This document shows, one piece after another, positions 44,955 to 54,055 of a DNA stretch of 64,000 nt. Location of the stretch: positions 1 through 64,000 of the forward strand of contig JAWVFQ010000012.1 of assembly GCA_033856025.1 (NCBI GenBank), given 5' to 3'. Under the pieces are notes generated by a model. It was not told where the DNA came from. It was given only the letters and a program-made list of their open reading frames with translations, and searched no databases. Source of the DNA: AC-38 sp033856025 (GTDB lineage: Bacteria > Actinomycetota > Thermoleophilia > Solirubrobacterales > Solirubrobacteraceae). Position numbers and translations under genes: made by a program. How positions within the stretch are numbered: position 1 is the first letter of the stretch; each line of letters starts with the position of its first letter.

Positions 44955-45673
44955 CCGGGCTTGACGGCCCGGAAGCAGAACTGGCCGCACAGGATCAGCT
45001 TGATCGCGTTGACCTGGCGGGCGTCCAGGCGCGCGGCCCGGCCGAACAGGTTGGCGAAGCGGTTGAGCGGCGACTCGTAGTGCCACCAGCGGAAGAAGAA
45101 CCGCGGCATGCCCAGGCCGCGCTGGACCACCAGCGTAAGCCCGTCGATGCAGGGCCGCAGCTCCCCGACCTCGAGCCCGCCGTCCTCCAGCAGCTCGGTG
45201 AGCCCGTACGGCGTGTAGTTCCACAGGCTCAGCGAGTGGAACGGCTCCAGCTGGGACGTCGAGCCCACGAACCAGCCGCCGGGGCGCAGCACGCGCGCCG
45301 CGTCGCGCAGCAGCGGCTCGGGGTCGCGCACGTGCTCGAGGACCTGCTTGCAGAAGACCAGGTCCTGCGAGGCGTCCGGCGCCGGGATCGAGCGCCCGTC
45401 GAACGAGCGGAAGGCCGCGTCCGTGCGCGTGCGCCGGGCGACCTCGGGCGACTCGGGCAGGTCGACGCCGACCCACTCCACCGCGGGGTCGTGGCGGCGA
45501 AAGACGTCGACCGAGTCGCCGGGGCCGCAGCCCAGGTCCAGGACGCGTGCGCCGCGGGACCCCGGTCCGCCGGGCGCGTAGAAGCGCTGGATCCAGTGCT
45601 CGGCCGCGACCTGGCGGGCGTGGTCCGCGGGGACGCGCGGGCCGAGCAGCTCGATGACGTCGTCGCCGAGCAC
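44951..45673 (-). CDS. Class I SAM-dependent methyltransferase
   Basis: A 240-residue methyltransferase: RVLDLGCGPGDSVDVF (SAM loop), VGVDLPESPEV, SQDLVFCKQVLEHVRDPEPLLRDAARVLRPGGWFV. The C-terminal region has many aromatic residues (RFFFRWWHYESPLNRFANLF), often seen in enzymes acting on lipid-linked sugars. The GTG start is 22 bp from the dodecin stop, so it is probably read from the dodecin promoter. It is the left border of the glycan locus; the substrate is unknown. Confidence 0.85.
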   Translation of the reverse strand: MLGDDVIELLGPRVPADHARQVAAEHWIQRFYAPGGPGSRGARVLDLGCGPGDSVDVFRRHDPAVEWVGVDLPESPEVARRTRTDAAFRSFDGRSIPAPDASQDLVFCKQVLEHVRDPEPLLRDAARVLRPGGWFVGSTSQLEPFHSLSLWNYTPYGLTELLEDGGLEVGELRPCIDGLTLVVQRGLGMPRFFFRWWHYESPLNRFANLFGRAARLDARQVNAIKLILCGQFCFRAVKPG

Positions 45674-45695
45674 CGGCCCGCGCGCTCTCGCCGGC

Positions 45696-45902
45696 CTACT
45701 CGCTGACGCGCTCGATCAGGAAAGCGACGCGCACGTGCGCGCGCCACTCGTTGAGGTCGTCTCCGCGCAGGCCCGTCGAGACGACGTCCACCGCCTTGAT
45801 GTTGCGCAGTGTCTGGCGGGCGTCGCCGAGCGCGTTCTGCACGGCGTCGTCCGAGCTGGTGGTCGAGCTGCCGACCAGCTCGATGATCTTGACGACGGCC
45901 AT
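45696..45902 (-). CDS. Dodecin, flavin-binding storage protein
   Basis: A 68-residue protein, near identical in pattern to dodecins: VVKIIELVGSSTTSSDDAVQNALGDARQTLRNIKAVDVVSTG, then VRVAFLIERV. Twelve copies form a hollow sphere that stores FMN/FAD or CoA. The ATG is preceded by GGAGGA, 4 nt away. A TAGAGT box (45931-45936) starts on the stop codon of the upstream glycosyltransferase. Confidence 0.95.
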   Translation of the reverse strand: MAVVKIIELVGSSTTSSDDAVQNALGDARQTLRNIKAVDVVSTGLRGDDLNEWRAHVRVAFLIERVSE

Positions 45903-45930
45903 CCCATCCTCCGTTCGTTGCTTGCGGGCG

Positions 45931-45936
45931 ACTCTA
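45931..45936 (-). promoter_or_regulatory. -10 box TAGAGT before dodecin
   Basis: TAGAGT begins on the TAG stop of the glycosyltransferase gene (45936-45934). It lies 28 nt upstream of the dodecin ATG and would give a leader of about 20 nt that carries GGAGGA. It is the third TAGAGT in the window. Confidence 0.45.
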
Positions 45937-47007
45937 TCCGGCGGCCTCGCGCAGGACGGCGTGAGCGCGCTCGGCGGCGGCCGCCCACGTGCGGCCCTCC
46001 AGGCGAGCCGCCGCCGCCTTCACCAGGCGCTCGCGCAGCGCGTCGTCGCGCGCGATCAGGGCGAGCGCCTCGGCCAGCGCGGCCTCGTCGTCCACGGGGA
46101 AGCGCAGCGCCGCGTCGCCCAGCGTCTCGGCCAGCGGCGGGAGGTCGGCCACCACCGAGGGCGTTCCGCACGCCGCGGCCTCCAGCGGAGGCAGGCCGTA
46201 GCCCTCGGCCCGCGAGGGCATGACCAGGGCCACCGCGCCCGCATACAGGGACTCCAGCGCCGCCCGGTCGGCCACCCGCCCCAGGCGGTGCACCCCGCGG
46301 CCGTAGATCGGCAGCCTTCCCTCCCCGACCACCAGCAGGTCGGCGCCCAGGCCGGCGCGCCGGGCGCGCGCGTAGGCGCGCAGCAGCAGGTCGGCGCCCT
46401 TGCGCGGCTCCAGAGCGCCGACGAACAGCAGGTAGCGCGCCGGCACGCCGGTGGGCGGGGCGGGCGGCCCCGCGGGCGCGCTGACGCCCGGCGCCACCAC
46501 GGCGATCCGCTCCGGGTCCAGGCCCCAGTGCTCCACGGCCGCCGCGCGCGTCGCCTCCGACACCGCCATCACGCGGGTGGCCCGGCGCGCCAGCGCGTCC
46601 AGGCGCCCGGCGCGGTGCCAGGCCCGCTCGTAGGGCGTGTAGTCGTCGGGGCGCTCCACCCACGACAGGTCGTGCAGCGTGAGGACGAACCGCGCGTCGC
46701 GCGAGAGCGCCGCGGGGGCCGGCGCGGGGAGCCAGGTGACGTCGGGCCGGCCGGCCAGCCGGTCCAGCCGCGGGCGCCCCGCCAGCGCGGCCAGGGCGAA
46801 CAGAGGGCGCCGCGGCAGGCGCCGTGCGCGGAGCTCCACGCCCGCCGGGACGGCTCCCGCCGGGCCCGGACCGCCGGGCACCAGCAGCCGCCACGTGTCG
46901 TCCGGATGCGCCCGCGCGAGCGCCCCCACCAGCGAATGGGTGTAGTGGGCCACGCCGCGTCCCGCCTGTCCGCGCGCCAGGCTGCGGCCGTCGATCCCCA
47001 CGATCAT
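45934..47007 (-). CDS. Glycosyltransferase family 4
   Basis: A 357-residue soluble retaining glycosyltransferase with two Rossmann halves. N-terminal IVGIDGRSLARGQAGRGVAHYTHSLVGAL is the acceptor-side loop; YLLFVGALEPRKGADLLLRAY begins the donor domain; MPSRAEGYGLPPLEAAACGTPSVV is the E-x7-E nucleotide-sugar site. It adds a sugar to a lipid-linked or growing glycan. The ATG has TACACT 7 nt upstream. It diverges from another GT4 gene, from which it is separated by 42 bp. Confidence 0.92.
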   Translation of the reverse strand: MIVGIDGRSLARGQAGRGVAHYTHSLVGALARAHPDDTWRLLVPGGPGPAGAVPAGVELRARRLPRRPLFALAALAGRPRLDRLAGRPDVTWLPAPAPAALSRDARFVLTLHDLSWVERPDDYTPYERAWHRAGRLDALARRATRVMAVSEATRAAAVEHWGLDPERIAVVAPGVSAPAGPPAPPTGVPARYLLFVGALEPRKGADLLLRAYARARRAGLGADLLVVGEGRLPIYGRGVHRLGRVADRAALESLYAGAVALVMPSRAEGYGLPPLEAAACGTPSVVADLPPLAETLGDAALRFPVDDEAALAEALALIARDDALRERLVKAAAARLEGRTWAAAAERAHAVLREAAG

Positions 47008-47014
47008 CCGCGCG

Positions 47015-47020
47015 AGTGTA
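47015..47020 (-). promoter_or_regulatory. -10 box TACACT, leaderless promoter (glycosyltransferase, minus strand)
   Basis: TACACT on the minus strand ends 7 nt before ATG 47007. Confidence 0.5.
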
Positions 47021-47035
47021 CGGCCGAGGCGCGAT

Positions 47036-47041
47036 TAGACT
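47036..47041 (+). promoter_or_regulatory. -10 box TAGACT, leaderless promoter (glycosyltransferase, plus strand)
   Basis: TAGACT ends 8 nt before ATG 47050. Together with the box at 47015-47020 it forms a back-to-back promoter pair in a 42-bp gap. Confidence 0.5.
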
Positions 47042-47049
47042 GGACGCGA

Positions 47050-48225
47050 ATGGAGGAGCGGTCCGTCACGTCCCAGCGGCGCATTGCGCTCGTCCACGAC
47101 TTCCTGCTCGACCTCCGCGGCGCCGAGCGCGTCTTCGCCTCCATCTGCGACATCTGGCCCCAGGCCGACGTCTACACCGCGGTCTACGACGAGCGCGGCA
47201 CGGAGGGCCGGTTCGCCGACCGCGAGGTCCGGACGTCCTTCCTCCAGGCCCTGCGACCCACGGCGCGCACGTTCCGCCCGCTGCTGCCGCTCTACCCGTA
47301 CGCGATCGAGTCGTTCGACATGTCGGGCTATGACGTCGTCGTCTCGTCGTCCAGCGCCTGGGCGCACGGGGTCATCGCCGACGAGGACGCCGTGCACCTC
47401 TGCTACTGCTACAACCCGTTCCGCTACGCCTGGAACGAGCGGGAGGCCACGCTGGACGCGCGCAACCCGCTCGCGCGCGCCGGGCTGCGGTTGGTGTTCA
47501 ACCGCTGGCGCCAGTGGGACTGGATCGCCGCGCAGCGGGTGGACCGCTACATCGCCATCTCCGACCTCACGCGCCGGCGGATCGGGCGCTACTACGGCCG
47601 GGAGGCGGACGTCCTGCACCCGCCCGTGGACACGGCACGCTTCTCGCCGGGCCCCGTGGGCGACTACTACCTCGTCGTCTCCGAGCTCATGTTCCACAAG
47701 CGCATCGAGATCGCGGTCGAGGCGTTCAACCGGCTCGGGCGCCGGCTCGTCGTGGTGGGGGACGGGCCCGAGGCGCGGCGGCTGCACCGCCTGGCCGGGC
47801 CCAACGTGCATTTCGAGGGGCGCGTGTCCGACGAGCGCGTGGCCGAGCTGATGCGCGGCGCGCGCGCCCTGGTCGTCACCGCGACCGAGGAGTTCGGCAT
47901 CGCCGCCGTCGAGGCGCAGGCGGCGGGGCGCCCGGTGATCGCGCTGGCGGCCGGCGGCGCCCGCGAGACGGTGGCGGAGGGCCAGACCGGCGCGTTCTTC
48001 GAGCGCCCGGACCCCGGCGCGCTGGCCGAAGCCGTGGCGGGCTTCGACGCGCTGGCGGTCGACCCCGCGGCGTGCGTGGCCCAGGCGCGGCGCTTCGGGC
48101 ACGAGCGCTTCCGCGACGGGCTCACCGCCGCGGTCGCGGCGACGCTGGCCGAGCCGCGGCCCGAGCGCCGCTCGGCGCGGCGGGCGGCGCGGCGGCGCCC
48201 GGTGCGCCTGCGCGCGCAGGCGTGA
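47050..48225 (+). CDS. Glycosyltransferase family 4
   Basis: A 391-residue enzyme. RIALVHDFLLDLRGAERVFASICDIWPQADVYTAVYD is the N-terminal acceptor domain seen in WbaZ/mannosyltransferase-type proteins; YYLVVSELMFHKRIEIAVEAFNRLG starts the donor domain; TATEEFGIAAVEAQAAGRPVIAL is the E-x7-E motif. The tail is Arg-rich. It heads a coupled set with a GT2 and a methyltransferase (GTGA, GTGA). The transferred sugar is not predictable; mannose is a frequent one for this subgroup. Confidence 0.93.
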   Translation: MEERSVTSQRRIALVHDFLLDLRGAERVFASICDIWPQADVYTAVYDERGTEGRFADREVRTSFLQALRPTARTFRPLLPLYPYAIESFDMSGYDVVVSSSSAWAHGVIADEDAVHLCYCYNPFRYAWNEREATLDARNPLARAGLRLVFNRWRQWDWIAAQRVDRYIAISDLTRRRIGRYYGREADVLHPPVDTARFSPGPVGDYYLVVSELMFHKRIEIAVEAFNRLGRRLVVVGDGPEARRLHRLAGPNVHFEGRVSDERVAELMRGARALVVTATEEFGIAAVEAQAAGRPVIALAAGGARETVAEGQTGAFFERPDPGALAEAVAGFDALAVDPAACVAQARRFGHERFRDGLTAAVAATLAEPRPERRSARRAARRRPVRLRAQA

Positions 48226-49169
48226 GCACCGCGCTGGTCATCCCCAACCACAACGGGCGGCGGTGGATCGCGGGCTGCCTGGAGTCGGTGCGCGCGCAGA
48301 CGCGGGCGCCGGACGACGTGCTGGTGGTCGACAACGGCTCCACGGACGGCTCGGATGACCTCGCCGAGGCCCTGCCCGGGGTCCGGGTCCTGCGGCTCGG
48401 GCGCAACGTGGGGTTCGCGGCGGCGGCCAACCGGGGGCTGGCGGAGGTCTCGGCCCAGGCGGTCGGCCTCGTCAACACCGACGTGGTCCTGGCGCCGGAC
48501 TGGCTGGAGCGCGCGTGCGACGCCCTGGGAGAGGGCGTGGCGTCCGTGGCGACGAAGATGGTCGACCTGGAGGACCCGGGCGTCGTCTACGACGCGGGCG
48601 ACGTCCTGCGCCGCGACGGGGTGTGCGAGCAGCGCGGGCGCTTCGGGCCCGACGACGGGCGCTGGGACGCGCCGGGCGAGGTGTTCGCGGCCTGCGCCGG
48701 GGCCGCGCTCTACCGCCGCGCCGCCGTGCGGGCGGTGGGCGGGTTCGACGAGCGCTTCTTCCTGTACCTGGAGGACGTCGACCTCGGGCTGCGGCTGCGC
48801 CTGGCCGGCTGGGCGTGTCGCTGGGAGCCGCGCGCCGTGGCCCGGCACGCCGGGCAGGGGAGCGCGGGGCCGCGCTCGCCGGCCCACTGGGCGCAGCGCA
48901 ACACGCTGCTGCTCGGCGCCAAGGCCTTCCCGGCGCGCTGGGCCGGGCCCTTCCTGTACCGCCAGGCCGCGTGGGCGTGGCACGCCGCGCGCGAGCGGCG
49001 CCTGCTCGCGCACCTCCGCGCCACGGCGGCCGCGCTCCCGGCCCTGCCCGCGATGCTGCGCGAGCGCCGCCGGCTGCGCGATCGCGCGGTCATCCCGGTC
49101 GAGGAGGCGATCCCCGCACGGCCCTGGAGAGGCCCGGCGGCGGCCGACCACCCGGGCGGCGGCCGGTGA
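48222..49169 (+). CDS. Glycosyltransferase family 2
   Basis: A 315-residue inverting enzyme of the rhamnosyltransferase-like group. VIPNHNGRRWIAGCLESVRAQTRAPDDVLVVDNGSTDGS begins the GT-A fold, GLVNTDVVL is the DxD-like metal site, and RFFLYLEDVDLGLRLRLAG carries the catalytic ED. The C-terminal third has amphipathic helices and basic residues, fitting membrane attachment. The start is GTG in GTGA with the GT4 upstream. Confidence 0.92.
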   Translation: MSTALVIPNHNGRRWIAGCLESVRAQTRAPDDVLVVDNGSTDGSDDLAEALPGVRVLRLGRNVGFAAAANRGLAEVSAQAVGLVNTDVVLAPDWLERACDALGEGVASVATKMVDLEDPGVVYDAGDVLRRDGVCEQRGRFGPDDGRWDAPGEVFAACAGAALYRRAAVRAVGGFDERFFLYLEDVDLGLRLRLAGWACRWEPRAVARHAGQGSAGPRSPAHWAQRNTLLLGAKAFPARWAGPFLYRQAAWAWHAARERRLLAHLRATAAALPALPAMLRERRRLRDRAVIPVEEAIPARPWRGPAAADHPGGGR

Positions 49170-49966
49170 CGGCGCGGCCGCTCACCGCTCTGCGGCTGCG
49201 GGCGCTGGACGCGCTGGACCGGGTGCGTGGGCGGACGGATCCGCTCGTGCCGCCGCGGCGGTTGCGGGGCACGGTGGGGGACTCGGACTTCGTGGCCACC
49301 GGCGATGCGCTGGCGCAGCTGCTGGTCTCCGACGCCGGGCTGGCGCCGGGCGGCCGGGTCCTGGACATCGGGTGCGGCATCGGGCGCGTGGCGCGGGCGC
49401 TGCCCGCCCGGCTGGGGCCGGAGGGCTCCTACGCGGGCTTCGACGTCTCGGCCGAGGCGGTCCGCTGGTGCGCCCGGCGCTACGCGCGGCGCCATCCGGC
49501 CTTCGAGTTCACCCACCTCGACGTGCGCAACGCCCGCTACAACCCCGACGGGGCGGTGGCGGCGCGCGACGTCCGCTTCCCGTATCCCGACGGCGACTTC
49601 GACGTGGCCGCGGCCACCTCGGTGTTCACCCACCTGCCGGCCGACGAGGTCGACCGATACCTGTCCGAGGTGGCCCGGGTCCTGCGGCCCGGGGGGCGCC
49701 TGCTGGCCACGTTCTTCCTCCTCGACGCCGGCGCGCGCGAGCGCCTGCGCGCGGGCGCCACCGCGCTCGCCTTCCCCCACGAGCACTGGCCGGCGGCGTT
49801 CGCCGACGCCGAGCTCCCCGAGGCGGCCGTGGCCTACGACGAGGCCTGGGTGCTGGAGCGCCTGGCCGCCCACGGACTCACGCCGCGGGGCGCCCCGCGC
49901 CGCGGCACCTGGTCCGGCGCGACGCGGGACGGCGGCTTCCAGGACGTCATCGTGGCGGCGGCGTGA
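49166..49966 (+). CDS. SAM-dependent methyltransferase of the glycan locus
   Basis: A 266-residue class I methyltransferase: GGRVLDIGCGIGRVARALP, then the GFDVSAEAVRWCARRYARRHPAFEFTHLDV stretch, DFDVAAATSVFTHLPADEVDRYLSEVARVLRPGGRLLATFF. The N-terminal RLRGTVGDSDFVATGDALAQLLV is often found in methylases next to glycosyltransferases. It is coupled to the GT2 gene by GTGA, so sugar methylation is a fair inference. Its last 20 bp overlap the opposing glycosyltransferase. Confidence 0.88.
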   Translation: MTARPLTALRLRALDALDRVRGRTDPLVPPRRLRGTVGDSDFVATGDALAQLLVSDAGLAPGGRVLDIGCGIGRVARALPARLGPEGSYAGFDVSAEAVRWCARRYARRHPAFEFTHLDVRNARYNPDGAVAARDVRFPYPDGDFDVAAATSVFTHLPADEVDRYLSEVARVLRPGGRLLATFFLLDAGARERLRAGATALAFPHEHWPAAFADAELPEAAVAYDEAWVLERLAAHGLTPRGAPRRGTWSGATRDGGFQDVIVAAA

Positions 49967-51044
49967 GGACGCGCTCGCGCACGGCGCGGCGGAAGCGCCC
50001 GGTCTCGTAGCGCGCGGCCTCGGCGACGGCGCGCTCGCGCAGCGGGCTCAGGTCCGCCGCCATCAGCGCGCGCGTGCGCTCCACCAGCTCGGGCACCGTG
50101 CGCCAGTGCGCGCCGGTGCGCCCGTCGGCCACCAGCTCGGCCTGGCCGCCCTCGGGGACCACGAGCGCCACGGCTCCGTGGGCCATCGCCTCCACGGTGG
50201 AGATGCCGAAGTGCTCCAGGCGCTCGGGGTGGCGGTCCGCGCGGACGCCGTAGCCCGCGGCGTGCCAGTACAGCGAGGCGCCGGCGTAGAGGCCGAGCAC
50301 CTCGTCTCGCGCCGCGTCGACGTGGAAATGGACCGGCAGGCCGCGCGCCCGCTCGCGCAGCGACTCGATCCAGGCCGCCGTGCCGGGCGAGCCGTCGGTG
50401 GTACCGGCCAGGTGCAGCTCCCAGCCCTCCGCGCCCAATTCCGAGAACGCGTCGATGAGCACGTCGTGGCGCTTCTCGTGGGCGCCGCGGAAGAACCGCC
50501 CGACCGAGACGATCCAGGGCCGGCGCTCCGGTGACGGCGGCTCGCGCGGCGCGTCCACGGGGGGAGGGAGGACCTCGGCGCCGACGCCGAGGCGCCGCCC
50601 GATCCAGTCCCGCGCGAACTCCGAGTAGCAGAGGTACTGCCCGTAGGTGGCCAGCGCGTGCGGCGCCCGGGCGCGCCCCGTCGCCCGCGCGAGCAGGGCC
50701 CGCGCGCGCTCCAGCGGGCGCTCACGGGCCCGGAACGGGAACTGGACGACCGCCACCGAGCGCCGCGCCGCCGACGCGACCGGCACGTCCGTGGTCAGCG
50801 CGACCAGCAGGTCCAGGTCGCGCGAGGCCTCCGTCAGCCCCGTGCCCGACACCGCCCGCCAGGCCAGGGCGTCGCCGGGCACCTCGACGCCCACCCGGGC
50901 CCACGCCGCCGGGTCCGGCCGGTCCGGCGACAGGACGAGGAGCTCGTGCTCGCCGCCGGAGGCGGCCTCCGCGAGCATCGTGTAGAGGTAGCGCTCGCCC
51001 CCTCCGACCGCGCCCCGGAAGGGGTTGTGGAAGCCGATCCGCAT
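49947..51044 (-). CDS. Glycosyltransferase family 4
   Basis: A 365-residue enzyme. MRIGFHNPFRGAVGGGERYLYTMLAEAASGGEHELLVLSPDRP is the N-terminal domain; PWIVSVGRFFRGAHEKRHDVLIDAFSEL begins the donor domain; EHFGISTVEAMAHGAVALVVPEGGQAELV carries the E-x7-E pair. It is similar to ALG11-like mannosyltransferases in the GGER loop. The ATG has CATGAT 11 nt upstream, in a 14-bp space to the divergent membrane glycosyltransferase. The 3' end overlaps the methyltransferase by 20 bp. Confidence 0.9.
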   Translation of the reverse strand: MRIGFHNPFRGAVGGGERYLYTMLAEAASGGEHELLVLSPDRPDPAAWARVGVEVPGDALAWRAVSGTGLTEASRDLDLLVALTTDVPVASAARRSVAVVQFPFRARERPLERARALLARATGRARAPHALATYGQYLCYSEFARDWIGRRLGVGAEVLPPPVDAPREPPSPERRPWIVSVGRFFRGAHEKRHDVLIDAFSELGAEGWELHLAGTTDGSPGTAAWIESLRERARGLPVHFHVDAARDEVLGLYAGASLYWHAAGYGVRADRHPERLEHFGISTVEAMAHGAVALVVPEGGQAELVADGRTGAHWRTVPELVERTRALMAADLSPLRERAVAEAARYETGRFRRAVRERVLTPPPR

Positions 51045-51058
51045 GGCTGGCGGGGATC

Positions 51059-52576
51059 ATGGAGCAGATGGAAGGCGCACGCCCTCGCCCCAGCGCGCCG
51101 GCCGCGGCTGCGCTCGCGGCCGTCCTGGCCGTCTTCCTGGCCACGCGCGTGGCCATGGTGGTGCGCCTGCCGTGGTTCATCGACGAGGGCACGCACGGGC
51201 GCTTCACCCGCGACCTCGCGCACGACCTCCACCGGGGATTCGAGTCGCTCACCATCGCCAAGGAGCCGCTCGCGATCTGGATCGCCTCCGTCTTCGCCCG
51301 GCTGGGTTTCACCCCGATGACCGCGACGCGGCTCGTCTCGGTGCTGGGCGGCCTCCTCACGCTGGCCATGGTCGGGCTCATCTCCCGTCGCCTGGCGGGG
51401 GACGGCCCGGCGCTGGCCGCGATGGCGCTCTACGCGCTGCTCCCCCTGTACGTGGTGCACGACGGCGTCGGGATCATGGACCCGCTGCTCACCGGCCTGA
51501 TGACCACGGCGCTGTACCTCCAGATGGAGCTGGCCCGGCGCCCCCGGCTCGCGCCCGCGCTGGGGCTGGCCGCCGCGATGGGCCTGGGCCTGCTGACCAA
51601 GGAGGGCGCCAAGGCGACCGTCCTGCTGCTGCCCCTGAGCCTGCTGTGCTTCGACTGGCGCGCGCCCGAGCTGCGCCGCCGCCTCGCCCGCTGGGCCGCG
51701 TTCGCGGCGCTGGGCCTGGCCGGGGCGCTGGCCGGCTGGCTGGCCCTGCGCTCGTCGTCGCTGTGGAAGCACGCCGAGGTGATCCGCAACGTGCCGCTGC
51801 TCTACCCGGTGCGCGACGTGGGGGACGCGCTGGCCCACCCGTGGCGCTGGACGCGCGAGAACTGGCCGGTCTACCGCGACACGCTGACCGGCTACGTGAC
51901 CCTCCCGATCGCCGCGGCCGCGCTGGGCGGGTTCGTGCTGCTGCTGCGCGAGCGGCGCGGGCCGGCGCTGGTCCTGGGGGGCTGGTTGGCCGCGCTGCTG
52001 GCGGCGGCGCTGCTGCTGCCGATCAGCCCCTACCCCCGGCACGCGCTGTTCCTGGTCCCGATCGTCCTCGTGTGCGCCGGGGTGGGGTTGGGGCGCGGCG
52101 CGCGGGCGCTGCACCGGCGCCTGGGCGGGTCCGGCCCCGGACCGGCGCTGGCCACCGCGGCGGCGCTCGCGCTGGTGCTGGCCCCGGCCCTCGTGCGGGA
52201 CTGGCGCATCGTCAGCCATCCGGCGACCGCGCACTACCCCGGCCGCGACGACGTCCAGTACGTCACCGGCGTCCAGGCCGGATCGCCCTGGCCCCGCGTC
52301 AGCCGCCTCGTGCGCGAGCGCACCCGGCCCGGCGAGCCGGTGATCCGCTCGCGCCTGGCGCCCGAGGTGCTGGACCTCCTGCTGGAGGGACGCAACCCGT
52401 TCGTGTTCGCCGACCGCCGTGCCGCCCGGCGGGCGCACCTGCTGGTCCGCGACGAGCTGCCCTTCCCCGACCCCGCGGGCGACCGCGTCCTGGCCGGCGG
52501 AGGCTTCCGCGAGATCGCCACGGTGCGCCGTCCCCGCGGCGGCGCCGTCGTCCGCGTCTACGTGCGCGGGCGCTGA
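51059..52576 (+). CDS. Membrane glycosyltransferase, GT39/ArnT-like (GT-C fold)
   Basis: A 505-residue polytopic protein with about eleven helices. LPWFIDEGTHGRFTRDLAHDL in the first periplasmic loop carries the Asp/Glu pair that PMT/ArnT enzymes use as catalytic base; LLTKEGAKATVLLLPL is the LTK segment of the family. It transfers a sugar from a polyprenyl-phosphate carrier outside the membrane. Alternative starts are ATG 51059 and ATG 51068 (GATCAT lies 7 nt before the second). It overlaps the opposing polymerase gene by 19 bp. Confidence 0.87.
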   Translation: MEQMEGARPRPSAPAAAALAAVLAVFLATRVAMVVRLPWFIDEGTHGRFTRDLAHDLHRGFESLTIAKEPLAIWIASVFARLGFTPMTATRLVSVLGGLLTLAMVGLISRRLAGDGPALAAMALYALLPLYVVHDGVGIMDPLLTGLMTTALYLQMELARRPRLAPALGLAAAMGLGLLTKEGAKATVLLLPLSLLCFDWRAPELRRRLARWAAFAALGLAGALAGWLALRSSSLWKHAEVIRNVPLLYPVRDVGDALAHPWRWTRENWPVYRDTLTGYVTLPIAAAALGGFVLLLRERRGPALVLGGWLAALLAAALLLPISPYPRHALFLVPIVLVCAGVGLGRGARALHRRLGGSGPGPALATAAALALVLAPALVRDWRIVSHPATAHYPGRDDVQYVTGVQAGSPWPRVSRLVRERTRPGEPVIRSRLAPEVLDLLLEGRNPFVFADRRAARRAHLLVRDELPFPDPAGDRVLAGGGFREIATVRRPRGGAVVRVYVRGR

Positions 52577-54015
52577 GGCGCGCCGTCGGCCAGCGCCAGC
52601 AGCGCGCCCGCGAACAGCAGCGCGATCAGCGTGACCGTGGGCATCTCCCAGTCCCAGTCGATCCCCGTGTGGAAGGCCCAGGTGACGAACACGGCGCAGG
52701 CCCCCGCCGCCGCGTCCGGCGCGGCGCGCAGCGCGCGGCGCGCGGCCAGGGCGATCCCGCCGCCGGTCAGAACCAGGAGCGCGAGGCCGACCAGCCCCAG
52801 CTCCGCCGCGGTCTCGAGGTAGAGCGAGTGCGCGTCCATCACGTTCTCGGAGATCGCGCGGCGCCGGCGCCACTCCACGCGAAAGCCGGCGGTCCCCGTT
52901 CCCGCCAGCGGGTGGTCCTCCCACACGCGGAACGCCACCCGCCAGTACTCGTAGCGGTTGCTCTTCAGCGTGGCCAGCCGCTGCGCGGTGGCGCCCGTCG
53001 GGGCGGCGCCGCGCTGCTCGCGGGCCGACGCGGTGACGAACCCGGCCAGCGCCAGGGCGACCAGGCCGCCGGCCAGCCAGCCCGTGCGCCGGGGGAGGGG
53101 AAGCGAGCCGAGGCGAGCGGCGCCCGCCCGCTCCAGGCGGCACGCCCAGCCCTGCACGGCGCCGGCCGCCAGGCACAGCAGTCCCAGGGCGGCGAGCATG
53201 ACCAAGGCCTGGCCCTCGCGGCCGCTCTGCGACGCGTCGTAGGAGACGACCGCCGGCAGCAGGCTGCCCACGACGGCGGCGGCCGCGCCCGTCTCGAGGA
53301 CCAGCCCGGCGGCCCGCAGCTGGCTCCACGTGGGCGCGGTGGCCAGCAGGACGACCAGGCCCGCCGCCGCGGCGGCCAGCGCGCCGCGCGAGAACGTCAG
53401 GTAGAGCGCCAGGCCCAGCGGGGCGCCCGCCGCGGCGGCGGCGGCGCGCAGCCGGTCCGGCCGCGAGCGGTCGCCGGCCAGGCGGGCGGCCAGGACGAGG
53501 CCGGTGGCGCAAACCAGGCCCATCGCGTTCCAGTAGGTGAGCGGCTGCTCCAGGCGCGAGCCGGCCGAGAAGTGGCGCTGGAGCGTGACCAGCGTGGGGA
53601 GGAGGCGGTCCGAGAGCCCGAACAGCGTCATGGCCAGGATCCCGAGCAGCGCGGCCGGCTCGAGCGCGCGCAGCACGCGCGCCGGGCGCAGCAGCGCCGT
53701 GGCGGCCACCAGGCCGGCCAGGTAGAGGCCGAGGCGCTGCGCGTCGTCCACGGCCGCGTCGCGGGCCGGCGACCAGGTCCCCGAGAGCGTCGTCCAGGCG
53801 GCGAACAGGGCCAGGCCGGCCAGGGCCGCGCGAACGGCGCCGTCCCGGGGCAGGGGACGGGGCGCGGCCAGCGCGACCACGACGACGAGGCCCCAGGCCA
53901 CCACCATCCCGACGACCCGCGGGCCGTCGAAGAACGCGCCGGAGCGGAACGCCAGGACGAACGGGCCGGCGACCAGGACGCCGGTCGCGGCGGCGAGCAG
54001 GCTGCGGCGGACCAC
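52558..54015 (-). CDS. O-antigen ligase/polymerase-like membrane protein (Wzy_C)
   Basis: A 485-residue membrane protein with 11-13 helices. The Wzy_C landmarks are present: LALYLTFSRGALAAAAAG in the middle, the periplasmic loop WEDHPLAGTGTAGFRVEW with the conserved HPLxGxGxGxF, and DAHSLYLETAAELGLVGLALLVL. It polymerises or ligates lipid-linked repeat units. The start is GTG 54015 with TAAGCT 7 nt upstream. It diverges from another GT-C gene; the end overlaps the GT39 gene by 19 bp. Confidence 0.88.
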   Translation of the reverse strand: MVRRSLLAAATGVLVAGPFVLAFRSGAFFDGPRVVGMVVAWGLVVVVALAAPRPLPRDGAVRAALAGLALFAAWTTLSGTWSPARDAAVDDAQRLGLYLAGLVAATALLRPARVLRALEPAALLGILAMTLFGLSDRLLPTLVTLQRHFSAGSRLEQPLTYWNAMGLVCATGLVLAARLAGDRSRPDRLRAAAAAAGAPLGLALYLTFSRGALAAAAAGLVVLLATAPTWSQLRAAGLVLETGAAAAVVGSLLPAVVSYDASQSGREGQALVMLAALGLLCLAAGAVQGWACRLERAGAARLGSLPLPRRTGWLAGGLVALALAGFVTASAREQRGAAPTGATAQRLATLKSNRYEYWRVAFRVWEDHPLAGTGTAGFRVEWRRRRAISENVMDAHSLYLETAAELGLVGLALLVLTGGGIALAARRALRAAPDAAAGACAVFVTWAFHTGIDWDWEMPTVTLIALLFAGALLALADGAPQRPRT

Positions 54016-54022
54016 CGCGCGG

Positions 54023-54028
54023 AGCTTA
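54023..54028 (-). promoter_or_regulatory. -10 box TAAGCT, leaderless promoter of the polymerase-like gene
   Basis: TAAGCT on the minus strand ends 7 nt before GTG 54015. Confidence 0.45.
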
Positions 54029-54055
54029 CGGCCGATCCGCGAGACTTCCCGCCCG